Shown: positions 1-11,600 of the stretch, one piece after another | How positions within the stretch are numbered: the first letter of the stretch is position 1 | How the letters are laid out: every line of letters starts with the position of its first letter | Assembly (NCBI RefSeq): GCF_036417845.1 | Contig: NC_089980.1 | Location: forward strand, 117,701,169 to 117,765,168 | Origin: Apteryx mantelli | Taxonomy: Eukaryota > Chordata > Aves > Apterygiformes > Apterygidae | Length of the DNA stretch: 64,000 nucleotides | Direction of reading: 5' to 3' | Notes under the pieces: generated by a model | What the model was told of the DNA's origin: nothing | The model's database searches: none | The model's input: only the letters and a program-made list of their open reading frames with translations | Made by a program: the position numbers and the translations under genes

Positions 1-1473
1 GTGAAGAAGCTATCACTTTAGGGGAGATAATATGAAAGGAATATTCTTCTAAATTGTATGCATTATGTCATGTTCTTTTGTTTGTTTCCTGCACTGATTC
101 TGTAATGGAGGCAGTCATAAGTTACATGTATTTTATGCATCTCTTGGCAGTTCCTTTCTGATTTGTAGTGTTTACATGTAATATGGGATAGTTGTAAAGA
201 TTTTCACATGGCTAACTATGAGCAAGGGCATTTCATGTTAAAAATGTTTTATTCATGAAGATTTGAATAGCAACTTAAGCTTTACAAATTATGACCTTTG
301 ATTTGAAGCATATGAATTGGTGAATAATATAGTATAGAGCATACAGATTTCCTATGAGCTATCCCTGTCCTACCACTATCATTAGTATAATTTTTATTTG
401 GATAAAGGTGTTTTCTGTTGTTCTGTTGTTTAGCAGTCATTGTTCTACTTTCCGCTAATGCTAATAGTTTTTTTCATGGATACCCAAGTATTCAGTAGTT
501 TACAGAGCTGGGCCAAATCAACAAAGGCATATGCCTCCCTACAGAAAATCATCAGATGTATCTTCCTCTTTCACTTACTTGTGAAAATAATTTAATAAGT
601 ACAAGAATTTATTATTGTTGTTATTATTAAAAGCACAAACAACTGATGAGTGTGAGGAAAGATCGTCTGAGGATAAATACAGAGTCAGGATTTATGGTTG
701 CTGGGCCAGAAAAATGTGGAATGAAAGATCGCTAAAAAGGTCAATTCTAGGCTTATGCGAAGAAAATGAAAGGAAGAAAATAAAGACTTTTAAAATAAAT
801 CTCCCATATTTCACAGAAGAAATATAAAAGGATTTACCTCAGTCTGTGGATTCCTTCTGACTGAGGTCTTCATTTTGATGGTTAGTTTGAGTAGTTTGAA
901 GTTGCTGGTATCTTGTTCCTCCACAGTAACAAAGAAAGCCCTTTTGCTGTTCAAAGGGAGGTGAAGTTGCCCGCGGTTCTTATAGTTCTGCTTTCCTGCT
1001 CGCAATGTGTCCTGTTTGAATTCTTGTTGCGTGTTCTGTGTTTTCAGCGAGATTCACAGGTGAAAGTCAGAGCTGCCTGACAGTATTAGCTTGACTACAG
1101 AGCGTGCATAGCTGAAGACTTCAAAAGAGGATTGGTAGTTTGATGTTCCCAGGAAACCAGATTACATAGTTTTGATATCTCTTTTTTTATAGTTTTTAGG
1201 AACTTTGTCTGCATCAGGCATATGAAGATCAGGAAGATGCTATTCAGTCTGCTCTTCTGAGAGTAGGTGGGAAGTAGGGAAGGTGGACAGGCAGAGTGAA
1301 GAGAGAGGCAAACCTCTTTGCCCTGTGTTAGCTGTATTTTAAGGTCAATGGGTATCTATCATAAGGTTACATCTTCTCATCTCGTTTTTCACTTATGTAC
1401 TCACCATTTACTTCACTTCATCTTCAACAGCATCTAGTCTGGAGAAAGACATTGGTGCACTGACATCAAGACT
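1..1473. other. Unique AT-rich DNA, no feature recognised
   Basis: No repeat signature, RNA gene or convincing coding frame was seen. Short open frames on both strands (for example 615-827 and 811-1005) have no recognisable motif and look like chance frames. Confidence 0.5.
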
Positions 1474-1857
1474 TCACAGTGTTTGCCTTGCAATCAAATC
1501 AAGTCTCTCGAGAGTTATTCTTCCCTGTCCTGCCCTTTCCTCTTCCCCCAGATCTTGATGGACAGCTACCACCTTCCCAGGCACCAGAGGATCCTTGCTC
1601 TTCCTCAGGGTGTAGTGGTACATCTGATTCCATAAGTTCACATGCAAATGCTGATCTTTTCTACTCTGTGCTTCCTCTGTCTTCGTACAACTAATATCAA
1701 TAGCAAGATGAAAGTAATCTCTGGCAACCCACAATTTACCAGGAGAGATGGCAAAGAAGTTCCATCTTTCATATTTTGTTTGCATTTGGATTTTGACAGC
1801 AATATAATTGGCTGATAGATGTGGCACATTTGTCTTTGAACCAAGACCTGGGTACAT
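1474..1857 (-). other. Unrecognised 127-codon open frame (minus), with a plus-strand frame over part of it
   Basis: This is the longest open frame outside the CR1 elements. The minus-strand product is mixed and basic, with no signal peptide, membrane segment or motif I recognise. A plus-strand frame (1479-1694) covers the same DNA. It passes through a strong pyrimidine tract ending in CAG at about 1551, which looks like a splice acceptor, and then encodes a Ser/Pro-rich stretch (starting DLDGQLPPSQ) up to a stop. At most one of the two can be real and both may be chance. No flanking promoter or polyadenylation signal supports either. Confidence 0.15.
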
Positions 1858-4528
1858 TGCCTCAGATTGGGTTTATGCTGATGGTGCAGACCCTGTTTGT
1901 ACTGAATGATGGTGAAATGCTCAAATGTTTGTACACGGATGACTGCAGTGCTATCCTGGAAATACTGCCATAGTCAATTTGAAGATGGATGATTTCACTG
2001 TACCAGGTGGAAATGAGGATCTGGGGGAGAGAACAAGACAAAATTTACATGAGTCCTTCTGTCCTGGGATTTAAGGTTATCTGTCATGCAGGTAGATCCC
2101 TAATTAACCAATCACAAACAGTATGTAAAGGAATGCGATCTGTGAGCCTTTCTGCCTGAAAGCAGATTTTATTCTTAGTTGGTATCCATGCTGATGTGGG
2201 TGCACGGAAAGGATTGAAGTGGAAAAGAGCCAGAACAACTGTTTTCATGGGGAAATTCTGGCTCTTGATTTAGCTGCTCCACTTGAGAGGGGAGAACTTA
2301 ATTCCATATGAAACAGATAGTGAAAAGGATAGAGTTACTTACCAAGAAGAATGATGCACTGCCCTGCAAATAAGTTCTCAGACTCCTAAAGAACTTCTTT
2401 TTTTTTTTTTTAGCTGTGATTTTGCCCTTAAGTATTGGAACCAGGTTGGTTGGCAGGGTTTATCTGGTTCTCCTGGCACTGTATGAGACAGTACCTTTCC
2501 ATTCCAGCATGCACAGCCCTAGTGGAAGCACAATGGTAGTCCTTTGGATGTAATGTGCACAGCACTTTTTGTTAACAAACAAAAGCGCTTCTACAAACTC
2601 TTGGGAAACTGCTCTCAGGCAATGTTTATTGGTGTTTGAGGAGGGGCAGAAGCTCTGAGGAGCAGATAGATCTAGGTATCTCCTAGTCTGGAATCAAAGG
2701 AAGGTGTAGAGAATGTGTCCTTGTCTTCATGGCTCAGTGATACCAGCAGTCTAACAGGCTCATCCTCTCTGTCAAAGCATGGTCTAATAGGACAATTTCA
2801 TAACGTAGGATGATGACATAGATGGGATATCTCAGCCAGATTTCTGAGTGAGAGATTTGAAGTTCATGACTTGGATTAGCTAGTGCCTGATCTTTCAAGG
2901 CTATTGAATGGAGTCTTGAAACAGAGAGTGAGTTAAATTCACTGTGATTTCTGACTTGTAAAATTGATAGTGGCATGAGTAAGGGACAGGGGCATTACAA
3001 CTGCATGAACAGATAGCTGGAGAAATGCCCCAATTATGGGTTGCTGGGAATAAAGTCCTGGGAAGGAAGTTGAAGGAGCACCTGAGAACAGTTCTGCTCT
3101 GTGAGATCTGCTCCTGGCAGAAGAGGAAAGAGGAGGAATGAATTCAACGGATTTGGTTGTGAAAGACATCAGGCCACATTGCTCAGTTGCTCTCTGCTAA
3201 TTAAAATGACAGTTTGGATGTTCATGTTGAATGGTATGAATCATATTTCAGGAATGGCTCACTATCCCTGCTTTGGGCTATGAAGCTTGGTTAATGTTAC
3301 TATGCCATTAGTCTCTTATTCTAGCTAGTGAGGAGTTCCACTGAAGTCCAACTTTTGTAAGACCAGACTGGACATCAGCCTTGGTTTCCACAGACTTATC
3401 AGGGCATAAATTTGCATGTTCAAGAGCCTGTAAAATTCTTGGACTGTCAGATCTATATTACTTTTTTTCTTAAAGCTCATTTCACCATACAGTAACCCAT
3501 CAGAACCTCAGTTTAATTGCATTTTTAGTATTTTTATATTTCTTTTTATTTGCCCTTTTAACACAGTGCTATTGAAACTGTTGTTGATTGTTTTCAAGGC
3601 TTCACCATGGAGGCCAAGGGAATTTTAACAATAAGCTCAGTGGGTGCAGGATCATATCTTCAATAAATAATATTACTGTCAAACTAAGTCTTTCAACACT
3701 CTGAAAATGTTCTAATGTCAAAGACTTGTGTTCTTCTCTTCCATTAATATTCATTAATAGCAGAAAGAAACATTTATTAATTTCCATTGGGGTTTAGCTT
3801 CTATTTTTGTGTTCTCACTGAAGTTTTTTTTAATGTATTCTGAGAAGTGTTTGGTAACCTTTCTGCTCTTTAGTTGTATGCAAGCTTTTACCCTTCTTCC
3901 TCCACAGAAATCACTGTCTGGTTCTGAATGTATTTTTGTTATTTTCTGTCATATAGCGGTTGCAGCTTGTTGAGACTGAGTGAATCTTCTTTTCATCTTG
4001 AATGAAAGCTGGTACAGAAAATTGGATACATCCACCAGAGTAATTGCATCCATTTGCAGTTCAGCTTCCAGTGGTTTTGTTGCAGTGAGAGAACTGGGAT
4101 ATGGTAGCAGTGTTAGACTTCTTGAAGCAAAACTGCCTGAGACTCAAGTATGATGCATTCACTTTGTTTCTCTTTCTGTGGCAAAAAGAAGACCTGCAGT
4201 AAAGATATTTGTTTTCTCAGCTACTAGCATCTAAAGTCACTAACTGTCTTTTTCTTTCATCTTCCATTTCTGTATTAAAATTCTGGTGCACTTATATTTG
4301 CACTGAATGACTTTGTAAATGATTCCCCTAAGTTAGAGTATTATTACATGCTAAGAAATGTATTAAAATACCATCTTAACAACTACCATGAATATATTTG
4401 GTAAATGTGTTATTCAAGATAATTTATAGATTGTTCTGAAGTGATTTAATTAGAGAGTAAATTTCAATTTTTTCCTAAGATTGCTCTTTTTTATTGAATT
4501 GATCTTTGAAAATATTATTCCAATATGC
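1858..4528. other. Unique DNA, no gene seen
   Basis: Ordinary AT-rich sequence with a T15 tract at 2398-2412. Small open frames at 2734-3283 on both strands carry no recognisable domain. No repeat family was recognised. Confidence 0.5.
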
Positions 4529-5808
4529 CATCTCCATGCATGTGAAGGATAAGAAGGTGATCAGGAGTAGTCAGCATGGCTTCACAAAGAGGAAATCATG
4601 CTTAACCAACCTGATAACCTTCCACGATGGCATGACTGGCTGGGTGGAAGAGGGGCGAGCAGTGGCTATTGTCTCTCTTGACTTCAGGAAGGCTTTCCAC
4701 ACTGTCTCCCATAACATCCTCACAGGCAAGCTGAGCAAGTAGGGGCTGTATGAGCAGATACTGAGCTGGACTGACAAAGTGGCTGAACAGCAGAGCTCCA
4801 AGGGTTATGATCAGTGGTGCAAAGTCTAGGTGGTGTCCCCCAGGGGTCAAGGCTGGCTCTGATTCTGTTTCACTTGTTCATCAGACCTGGATGAAGGGAC
4901 AGAGTGCACCCTCAGCAAGTTTGCTGACGATACAAAACTGGGAGGAGTGGCGGATACGCCAGAGGGCTGTGCTGCCATTCAGAGAGACCTGGACAGGCTG
5001 GAGAGGTGGGCGGAGAGGAACCTCCTGAAGTTCAACAAAGGCAAGTGCAGGGTCCTGCACCTAGGGAGGAATAACCCCATACACCAGTACAGGCTTGGGG
5101 CTGACCTGCTGGAAAGCAACTCTGCGGAGAAAGACCTGGGAGTGCTAGTGGACATCAAGTTAACCAGGAGCCTACAACGTGCCCTTGAGGCCAAGAAGGC
5201 CAATGGTATCCTGTGGTGCATTAGGAAGAGCATTCCCAGCAGGTGGAGGGAGGTAATCTTTCCCCTCTGCTCAGCCCTGGTGAGGCCATATCTGCAGTAC
5301 TGTGTTTGGTTCTGGGCTCTCCAGCATAAGAAAGATGTGGAGCTACTGGAGCAAGTCCAGCAAAGGGCTACAAAGATGATTAGGGGACTGGAGCATCTCT
5401 CTTGTGAGGAAAGACTGAGAGAGCTGGGCCTGTTTAGCCTGGAGAAGAAAAGACTTGAGAGGAGATCTTAGCAATGTATACAGATATCTGAAGGGAGGAT
5501 GTCAAGAGGATGGGGCCAGACTCTTTTCAGTGGTGTCCAGTGACAGGACAAGAGGCAACGGGCACAAACTGAAACACAGGCAGTTCCATCTGAATATGAG
5601 AAAAAACTTCTTCACTGTGAGGGTGACAGAGCACTGGCACAGGTTGTCCAGAGAGGTTGTGGAGTCTCCTTCTCCAGAGATATTCAAAACCCGCCTGGAC
5701 ACGATCCTGTGCAATGATGTGCTCTAGGTGACCCTGCTTGAGCAGGGGGGTTGGACTAGATGATCTCCAGAGGTCCCTTCCAACCTCAACCATTCTGTGA
5801 TTCTGTGA
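4529..5808 (+). mobile_element. CR1 LINE, copy 1, 5'-truncated
   Basis: A chicken-repeat-1 non-LTR retrotransposon of about 1.28 kb. It contains the end of the reverse-transcriptase domain, the C-terminal part of ORF2 and the short 3' UTR. It ends in the family signature GGTTGGACTAGATGATCTCC followed by two ATTCTGTG octamers at about 5791-5807. The 5' end is abrupt at about 4529, in the middle of RT, as expected for target-primed reverse transcription that stopped early. The 3' half is very similar to copy 2 on the other strand at 22.3-23.7 kb, and both carry the same extra GAT codon before the ORF2 stop, so they belong to one subfamily. I did not identify a target-site duplication; CR1 usually leaves none. 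Confidence 0.97.
4530..5727 (+). pseudogene. CR1 ORF2 (reverse transcriptase) fragment, broken
   Basis: Remnant of the ORF2 polyprotein, which in intact CR1 has an AP-type endonuclease followed by a reverse transcriptase. Only the RT and C-terminal part is here. The block before RT motif A is visible ([12 protein letters not shown], about 4570-4605). Motif A follows as LDFRKAFHTVSHN, where the usual second Asp is His. A stop lies at 4741-4743. After frame changes, RT motif C is intact as FADD (4920-4931), and a 174-codon open frame (4947-5471) covers the thumb and C-terminal region. A further shift near 5455 leads into the last 90 codons, which end at 5727. The in-frame stop, the frameshifts and the motif A substitution make this a dead copy. 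Confidence 0.93.
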
Positions 5809-7439
5809 ATATCTTTTGACTGATTTGCATTTTCAGAAATAATTTATTGACAAACAGATGAATTCATAAATCATGGAAAAAAAATTCATACTTTATTTTT
5901 ACACTGATAGAATGCAAGAAGGGCCACTACTGTATTTCTAGAAAGATTTCAAGAAAAAAGGTATGTGTAATATAGATTTATACCCTGTCAGAAGTAGATA
6001 GCTTTTCAAGTTACTCTGACAGTGGCAGATCACATATTTTATAGATGGAAATTAGTAATTGAAAAACTCACTTCTGCAAATATAAAGTAGAGATGAAATC
6101 TTAAGTAAAGATCATACTTTTCAGTAATATTTGCTGTAGACAATGGTAGAGATTGCACAGGTTTTCAAGCCTGAAATTTCATCAGCAAATAAAAATGTGC
6201 CATTCTTGACATAGAGCTCCAGAGCAGAGCTTGACTAGTTTCTTTTATGTGACTTTTTTTGGAAGTCATATGAAGGACTTAATGAAGATCTCAGCAGCAA
6301 TGGTAGTCTAAAATTCTAAAACACCTGAACTAAAATAATACTCACTGGCTCATAGAAAGATATTTATGTCAATTAAGAGAAATTTACATTAAACAGCTTG
6401 AAAGCCAATACAGATATTGAAATTAATACAACTTTTTTTTTTTTTTTTTAGTATAAAAGCACAGTGATAGATTTTTAGATAAAGATAGATTTTTAGATAA
6501 AGCACAGTGTTTATTGACAAATGGCTGCATAATCCACAAGCTGTTCAGGACCAGAGATAATAACATAAAAGGCATTTGCAAGTCCTCATTACCAAGCCTT
6601 ACTTCTAGCCTGTCTCCTACTGGCCCTATTAGTCATGCATTGTGAGCTATGTGGTAACACAAATTTGCCAGGAAGGTAATGAGAGCCCTCAGACTGTTCA
6701 CTGCTGAACTTTCCTGAGAGGTGAGAGATGTGGTCTTATTCCTCTTCAAGCTGCAAAGGAGCCTCCTCTGTGTTTTAAAAGTAAAAGAATGAGGCAGCTG
6801 CATTACCCTAAAGAAAGCTCCAAAGGCAGCCAAGTATAGGAATGGGTCCAGGCTGTGAATTCCTAACACAGAAATAAGATCAGTCTGAGAAAGAGGTGAA
6901 TTTCAGACATGCCTCTGTGTTTTTGTGTCTAGGTATTATGAGTGTTGCTGAGACTTGCCTGATTTTTCACTCACTGAATAAAGAACTGAAATGCCTACAT
7001 ATAGGGTTTAAATATTTAATTCCCAGCCAGATGCTTAAAAGTTAGCTGTGGCAACATAAATCTTTCCTGGTGAATCCAGGCCTGAGACCTCTCACAGAGT
7101 TGAGAAAATTTCTAAGAGCTGAGTATTCCTGCAAGTTTGAATGAAAAATGAAAATATTCAGGGTATGCTGTATCAAGCTGCAAATGAAGTGAATTTTGTA
7201 CCTGTAGAACTCGGAATGTTATGGAAGAAAATGTATATGATGATATTTCCGAAGTTTTCATAAATTTTAGATCCTCAAAAACTTTGTTCATTTGGCATAT
7301 TTTTATAAACAGTTAAGAACTATGGTATTATGATCATGGGGAAAGCCAAAGATGAAACTCTTGCCATTTTGCATAACTAATTATGCCATGAATAGTAAAG
7401 AAATAATGCTTTTGCAGTGATTAATATAGGTTTGGTGGT
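5809..7439. other. Unique DNA with T17 tract and short tandem duplication
   Basis: AT-rich sequence with no gene seen. It holds a T17 homopolymer at 6433-6449 and a local tandem duplication at about 6459-6508 (listed separately). A 78-codon minus frame at 6633-6869 has no recognisable motif. Confidence 0.5.
6459..6508. repeat. Tandem duplication of an 18-bp unit
   Basis: The unit GATAGATTTTTAGATAAA occurs twice in a row, flanked on both sides by copies of AGCACAGTG. The arrangement fits replication slippage close to the T17 tract. Confidence 0.85.
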
Positions 7440-7919
7440 TGAGGTCTAAAAGAGAGATGAATCTCTCTCCCTCTCCCAATGAACTGCAGAAGACTTTGGA
7501 GCCCAGTGTGAGCTTGTCAGAGTGGGAGACGGACCTGGAGTAACGATGAGTCTCAATGTGAGTATGATCGATCTCTCTTTATTCAAGCTTTTACAGAGTA
7601 TATATAGACAGGCAATAAGCATGTGCTAGCGATAGCTATATGATTGGTTTACAGCCCTTGTTCAGGCGCCTAGAGCGGATATATGATTGGTGCAGGGTTG
7701 CTGTTCATGTGGAGAGGTCTGTCGACATGTACTGGATCTAGCTCCTCCTTGACTTGTTTACCACTACTTGTCTTCCGCCTTTTGTAACGGTCTAGGAATG
7801 TTCAAGGACAGCTCACATAGACGTGGGGCCCTCCCTTCATCATGAAGGCAGGATTGCTCACTTCTAAGAGATCGTGCCCTTTCTCGCTTAACCATTCTTC
7901 CACATGAGCTCTGTTGACA
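7440..7919 (-). mobile_element. Probable solo LTR of an endogenous retrovirus
   Basis: Read on the minus strand, this block has the layout of a short avian LTR. Two CCAAT boxes (complement at 7686-7690 and 7643-7647) each sit in the repeated string CCAATCATATA. A TATA box (TATATATA, 7606-7599) follows, then an AATAAA polyadenylation signal (7583-7578) about 20 bases further on, so R would be very short, as in alpharetrovirus/ERVK-like elements. The segment below 7578 would be U5. The limits are my guess from TG...CA ends (minus strand starts TGTCAAC and ends GACCTCA). No clear target-site duplication was found and no internal gag, pol or env sequence flanks it, so a solo LTR left by recombination is the simplest reading. 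A unique fragment with chance promoter-like motifs is possible. Confidence 0.6.
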
Positions 7920-8207
7920 AATAGTGGAGAGAAAAAGAGGTAAATTAAAAGGTTCCAGTAGGCAATCATGGAACATGTTTATTTCATAAAATGTTTTGGT
8001 TTCTTTTTTTGGTGGTAGACATTTCTATTTAAAAAGGAGGTGTGCTAAATAAGTGGTGAAAATTTTACAGTTGTAATCATAAATGAAAGACTGGGCACAC
8101 TAATTATGGTTAAATGTTCTTAAGGTTAATGATCACCCTAGTCTTAGGCAGCAGCTTGGAACCACAGCATGATAAAACTGTAACTCTAAGAAAGGAAGAA
8201 AATATTG
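7920..8207. other. Spacer between LTR and GC-rich block
   Basis: AT-rich sequence with no recognised feature. It could contain a few bases of LTR U3 if the element boundary is placed too low. Confidence 0.4.
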
Positions 8208-8612
8208 CCAGGCCCCTGAGGGCACGAACAGCCCTTACAGGCCCTGCCCAGCCTCCCCTGGGGTCTCCCCCAACCCCTACCCAAGGCCCAGGACCCCATT
8301 TCAGCCCAGCCCGGGGCTCCCAGTCCTGCCTGTTACTGGACACTCCTGTGCCCAGCCCTGTGTCCTGAGTTGTTGGCTGTGTTTCCAGGATTGTCCTTGG
8401 AGCTGACTCATTATTTTGCACTGACCTGATAGTCACTGGCCTGTTAGCTGAACCTGTTAGTGTCACCAGCCTGTTGGGGTGTGCTCACCCCTGGTGGGTT
8501 CTGTGGGACTGCACCCTGGCTGGTGAGGGCGCTGCTTGGGTTGTGGCCATGGGAAGCTCCCAGCTCGTTCTTCCTTGTGCAAAAGCCCTACTCTTGCTGC
8601 CACCTGACTGAG
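8208..8612. other. GC-rich block, possible old repeat
   Basis: About 400 bases with much higher GC than the surroundings, rich in CCC/GGG runs and tandem CAGCC-like words, but poor in CpG, which argues against an active CpG island. The edges against AT-rich DNA are abrupt, suggesting an inserted and decayed repeat (a 5' part of an unidentified element) rather than a local promoter. Open frames on both strands (8110-8466 minus, 8114-8368 and 8460-8663 plus) are explained by the GC content. I do not recognise a repeat family. Confidence 0.4.
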
Positions 8613-11600
8613 AGGGAAGAAAGTTTAAGAGTCATTTGTAAGAAGAAAGATGTGACAATCTAAAGTTTTTGAGATGCAGACATGAATAATTTCGAGCAGT
8701 CTGAGAAACAAGAGTCTGTTCAATGATCTCCTGTTGGCAGGAGGACATTGTGTTGTCCTTAATGCTACATGTATCCTAACCAGAGAGCTGAAAGACCAGA
8801 AATGGCAGGTTAAGAATCACAAAGTGGGTGCAAGGTGTTACTGCCGGAGATGGAGAGCAACCTGTGGCCTTATAGCAGCCTTGCTGGAAAACTAGAGAAG
8901 AGGATTGCGAAGCTCTTATAACTGTACATCAGAAGTAGATGTTGTCTATTACTCTGTTTATATACCCTCTTGTTTCTCTCTTTTCTTTAATATAATAGAG
9001 TTTATAATGACAAATGATTCATGTCTGCAAATGGGGAAGAGTAATTTACTGAAGAGTCTGAAGCTTAATTGAATATTCTGAGGCTTCTGGATAGGAGTTT
9101 GAAGCTTTTTTTTTAATGACTTCTAAATTTGAATAAAGCTGGTTTTGATGCCTGTAAACTCAGAATAGCATACTTCATTGTATCAGGCTCACTGCACTGA
9201 AGTGTTGTTTCTTCTTTTTTTTAATGTTAATTTCAGAATCAAGGGTTCTGAGAATATCTCCTCATTTTTACATGACTGATGCTTGAAGGCAATAGACTAG
9301 AAGCCAAAATTACTGTAATAAAAAGGAATTCAGATCTGTTGCTTATTTGGAGTAAATTGCATAGAAGTTAATGAATTACTTCAATATTTTGACATTTTGA
9401 ACATTGATCAATATTTTTGTGTTAACAGCAAGTGATTTTACTATATTAATGTTTCTGTTACTGATGAATGGTGATTGGTTTCATCACCACATGTTGATGA
9501 TTTTTCACACGTCATAAAAGTAGCATGCTTTAGTACTACTACAATGTGGATTGAAACATTGCCAAGAAAAAGAGTAAGAATTCCTAGTTTTAACATATAA
9601 ATTTTCTTGGTTTTGTATCCTCAGTGTTGGACATAAAACGGATTTCTCAATCTCCACCATGCTGTCATGCTTAGCCCTTAAAAGGCCTTTGTCCTTTGAG
9701 GGATAAATCAAATCCCAGTAAATATGCACTACATACTTTCAGTGCCCTCTTTGGGCTCTGTTTTTTTTCCTCTTGAAAAGATGTTTGTTGGTGGATATAA
9801 AACTGCTCCATCCTTCCTTTTGCATCATACTTAACCTAGACAACTTCACAGAATGAACCTTTCCCCTTCACTCAAAAACACCTGTGACAGCAAATCTCAC
9901 AAGGGTTTCTGTAAAATGGCATGTGTGTACAAGAAGTAATGGTAAGGTTTTACATCTGTAGTACTGTTTGCCTTTTACAAGATTTTGGCAGAAAAGGAAC
10001 AGTTATGAATTTATTAAACAAATCTTAAATAAAAATATATTTTATTACACCAACCAGTAGAAGCAGAAAAATTTAGAGCACCATGGCTACATTTAAATAC
10101 CACTTACATAGTTTGTGCATTTAATATTTTTCATAATGATGTATAAACTTTTGTTAATGTGTCTTCAGAAAAGTGCCTCAAGATAAGAATATAGTAATAA
10201 AGGTAGGCAAAAGAAATCTTAATCAAAGAGTGCTAAGGAAGAGAAGGGAGGAATATGAAGTAGTTTCCTGGTCTACTTTGCAATGCTATAATCACGGGAA
10301 ACTAGGAAGGAAGTTATGAAAACTTAGAACTCAGAAAGGAAGCAAAAACAAATTATTCCAGCTATGCAGGGAAGTGTGGAAGGATTTCTATGATTTCCTC
10401 CTGGGGAAGACAGCAGCCATCTTAAGTAATGGAAGTTGTAGGTTAAAGCAGGGCCAGTGCAGGCCAAAAAAGGTAGGGAAAGGAATTATTGAAGTTATTC
10501 AACCGTCATTATGGGGAGCCAGACAAGGTGATTTACCAGAAATTTCAACATAAAGTAACAAGAAACTTGCCTTAATACAAGACATCTGTTTTAGGTTGAG
10601 TGTACAAAATAGGGAGGCTTTAAATGTAGCATAAACTGAAGCCTCAGTGTTGTGAACTGTGTTGTTTGAGCTATAAATCTTGCCTGATGGTAAACTAACC
10701 TGGGTCAATACAAGCACAGAGCTTGGCATTTTGTTCATATGGATGTGGTGGTCTGTTGAACAGAGCTATGGGGTCCCTAACAAGGTTTCAGCTCCTCCAC
10801 ACATTGCTTTAGGAAATCCAGAGTCAAGGAGGGTGTGCTTCCATGGGGAAGATGGATGGATTGGTTTGAGAGCTGATATTGAAGAGGCTCTTTAAGGATT
10901 ACTGATAGCTAGTAAATCTCTTCTGTACGTGGCATTATCTGGCAATGGGGAGCTCACATGAGTCTCAGTGGCGCCTGTGGTATGTCAGGGATCAACACCA
11001 CCCCTCCCTGCCTTTATTATTATTATTATTTTTTTTTAACTTGGCCTCTCTAGTTTCTCTTTTCAGACTTTTTAAATCATGTCTCCAGGCTCCATACTGT
11101 CTGGTCATACAGGAGCCTCCCTGTCCCATTTTATCTCAGGATTCCCCTGCTGCTGCTGCAGGACTCCTAGCAGAGCCAAATGTAGGATTTTGTTTTGTTT
11201 TGTTTGTTGGCACAGAGCTCACTGAGAGCTGTGAAATCCCAAGGGAGTGCTTCCTTTCAGGCTAACCTGAGCACTTGTATTCTCAAGAATTCTCTGTATA
11301 GCTGACTGTACTGTAAGAGGTGCAGTTGGCTTTATTTGTGTTCTTGTGTTTGCACATGCATCTCCAAGGACCAGAATGTTGTTTCATGTCCACTGGAGAT
11401 GTTGTCTGCTTTGATCACTAAGAAAGCATATATTTATCTTGTATAGCATCAATTTTTCCTCCATGGTGCATAGAACACTTCTTCAAAAGGAGAGAAAAAA
11501 AAAAAGAATGAAATCTTTCAAGTGAAAAAACAAATACTTTTAAAGAGGTGTTTTTCAAGATGTTCGGAATGCAGTTTCTAATATTTCTGACTATTGTCCA

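Noticed and set aside
10945..11265. 106-codon plus-strand frame
   Set aside because: It runs through the (TTA)n/poly-T repeat, which creates its Leu/Phe run, and it has no recognisable domain or flanking signals.
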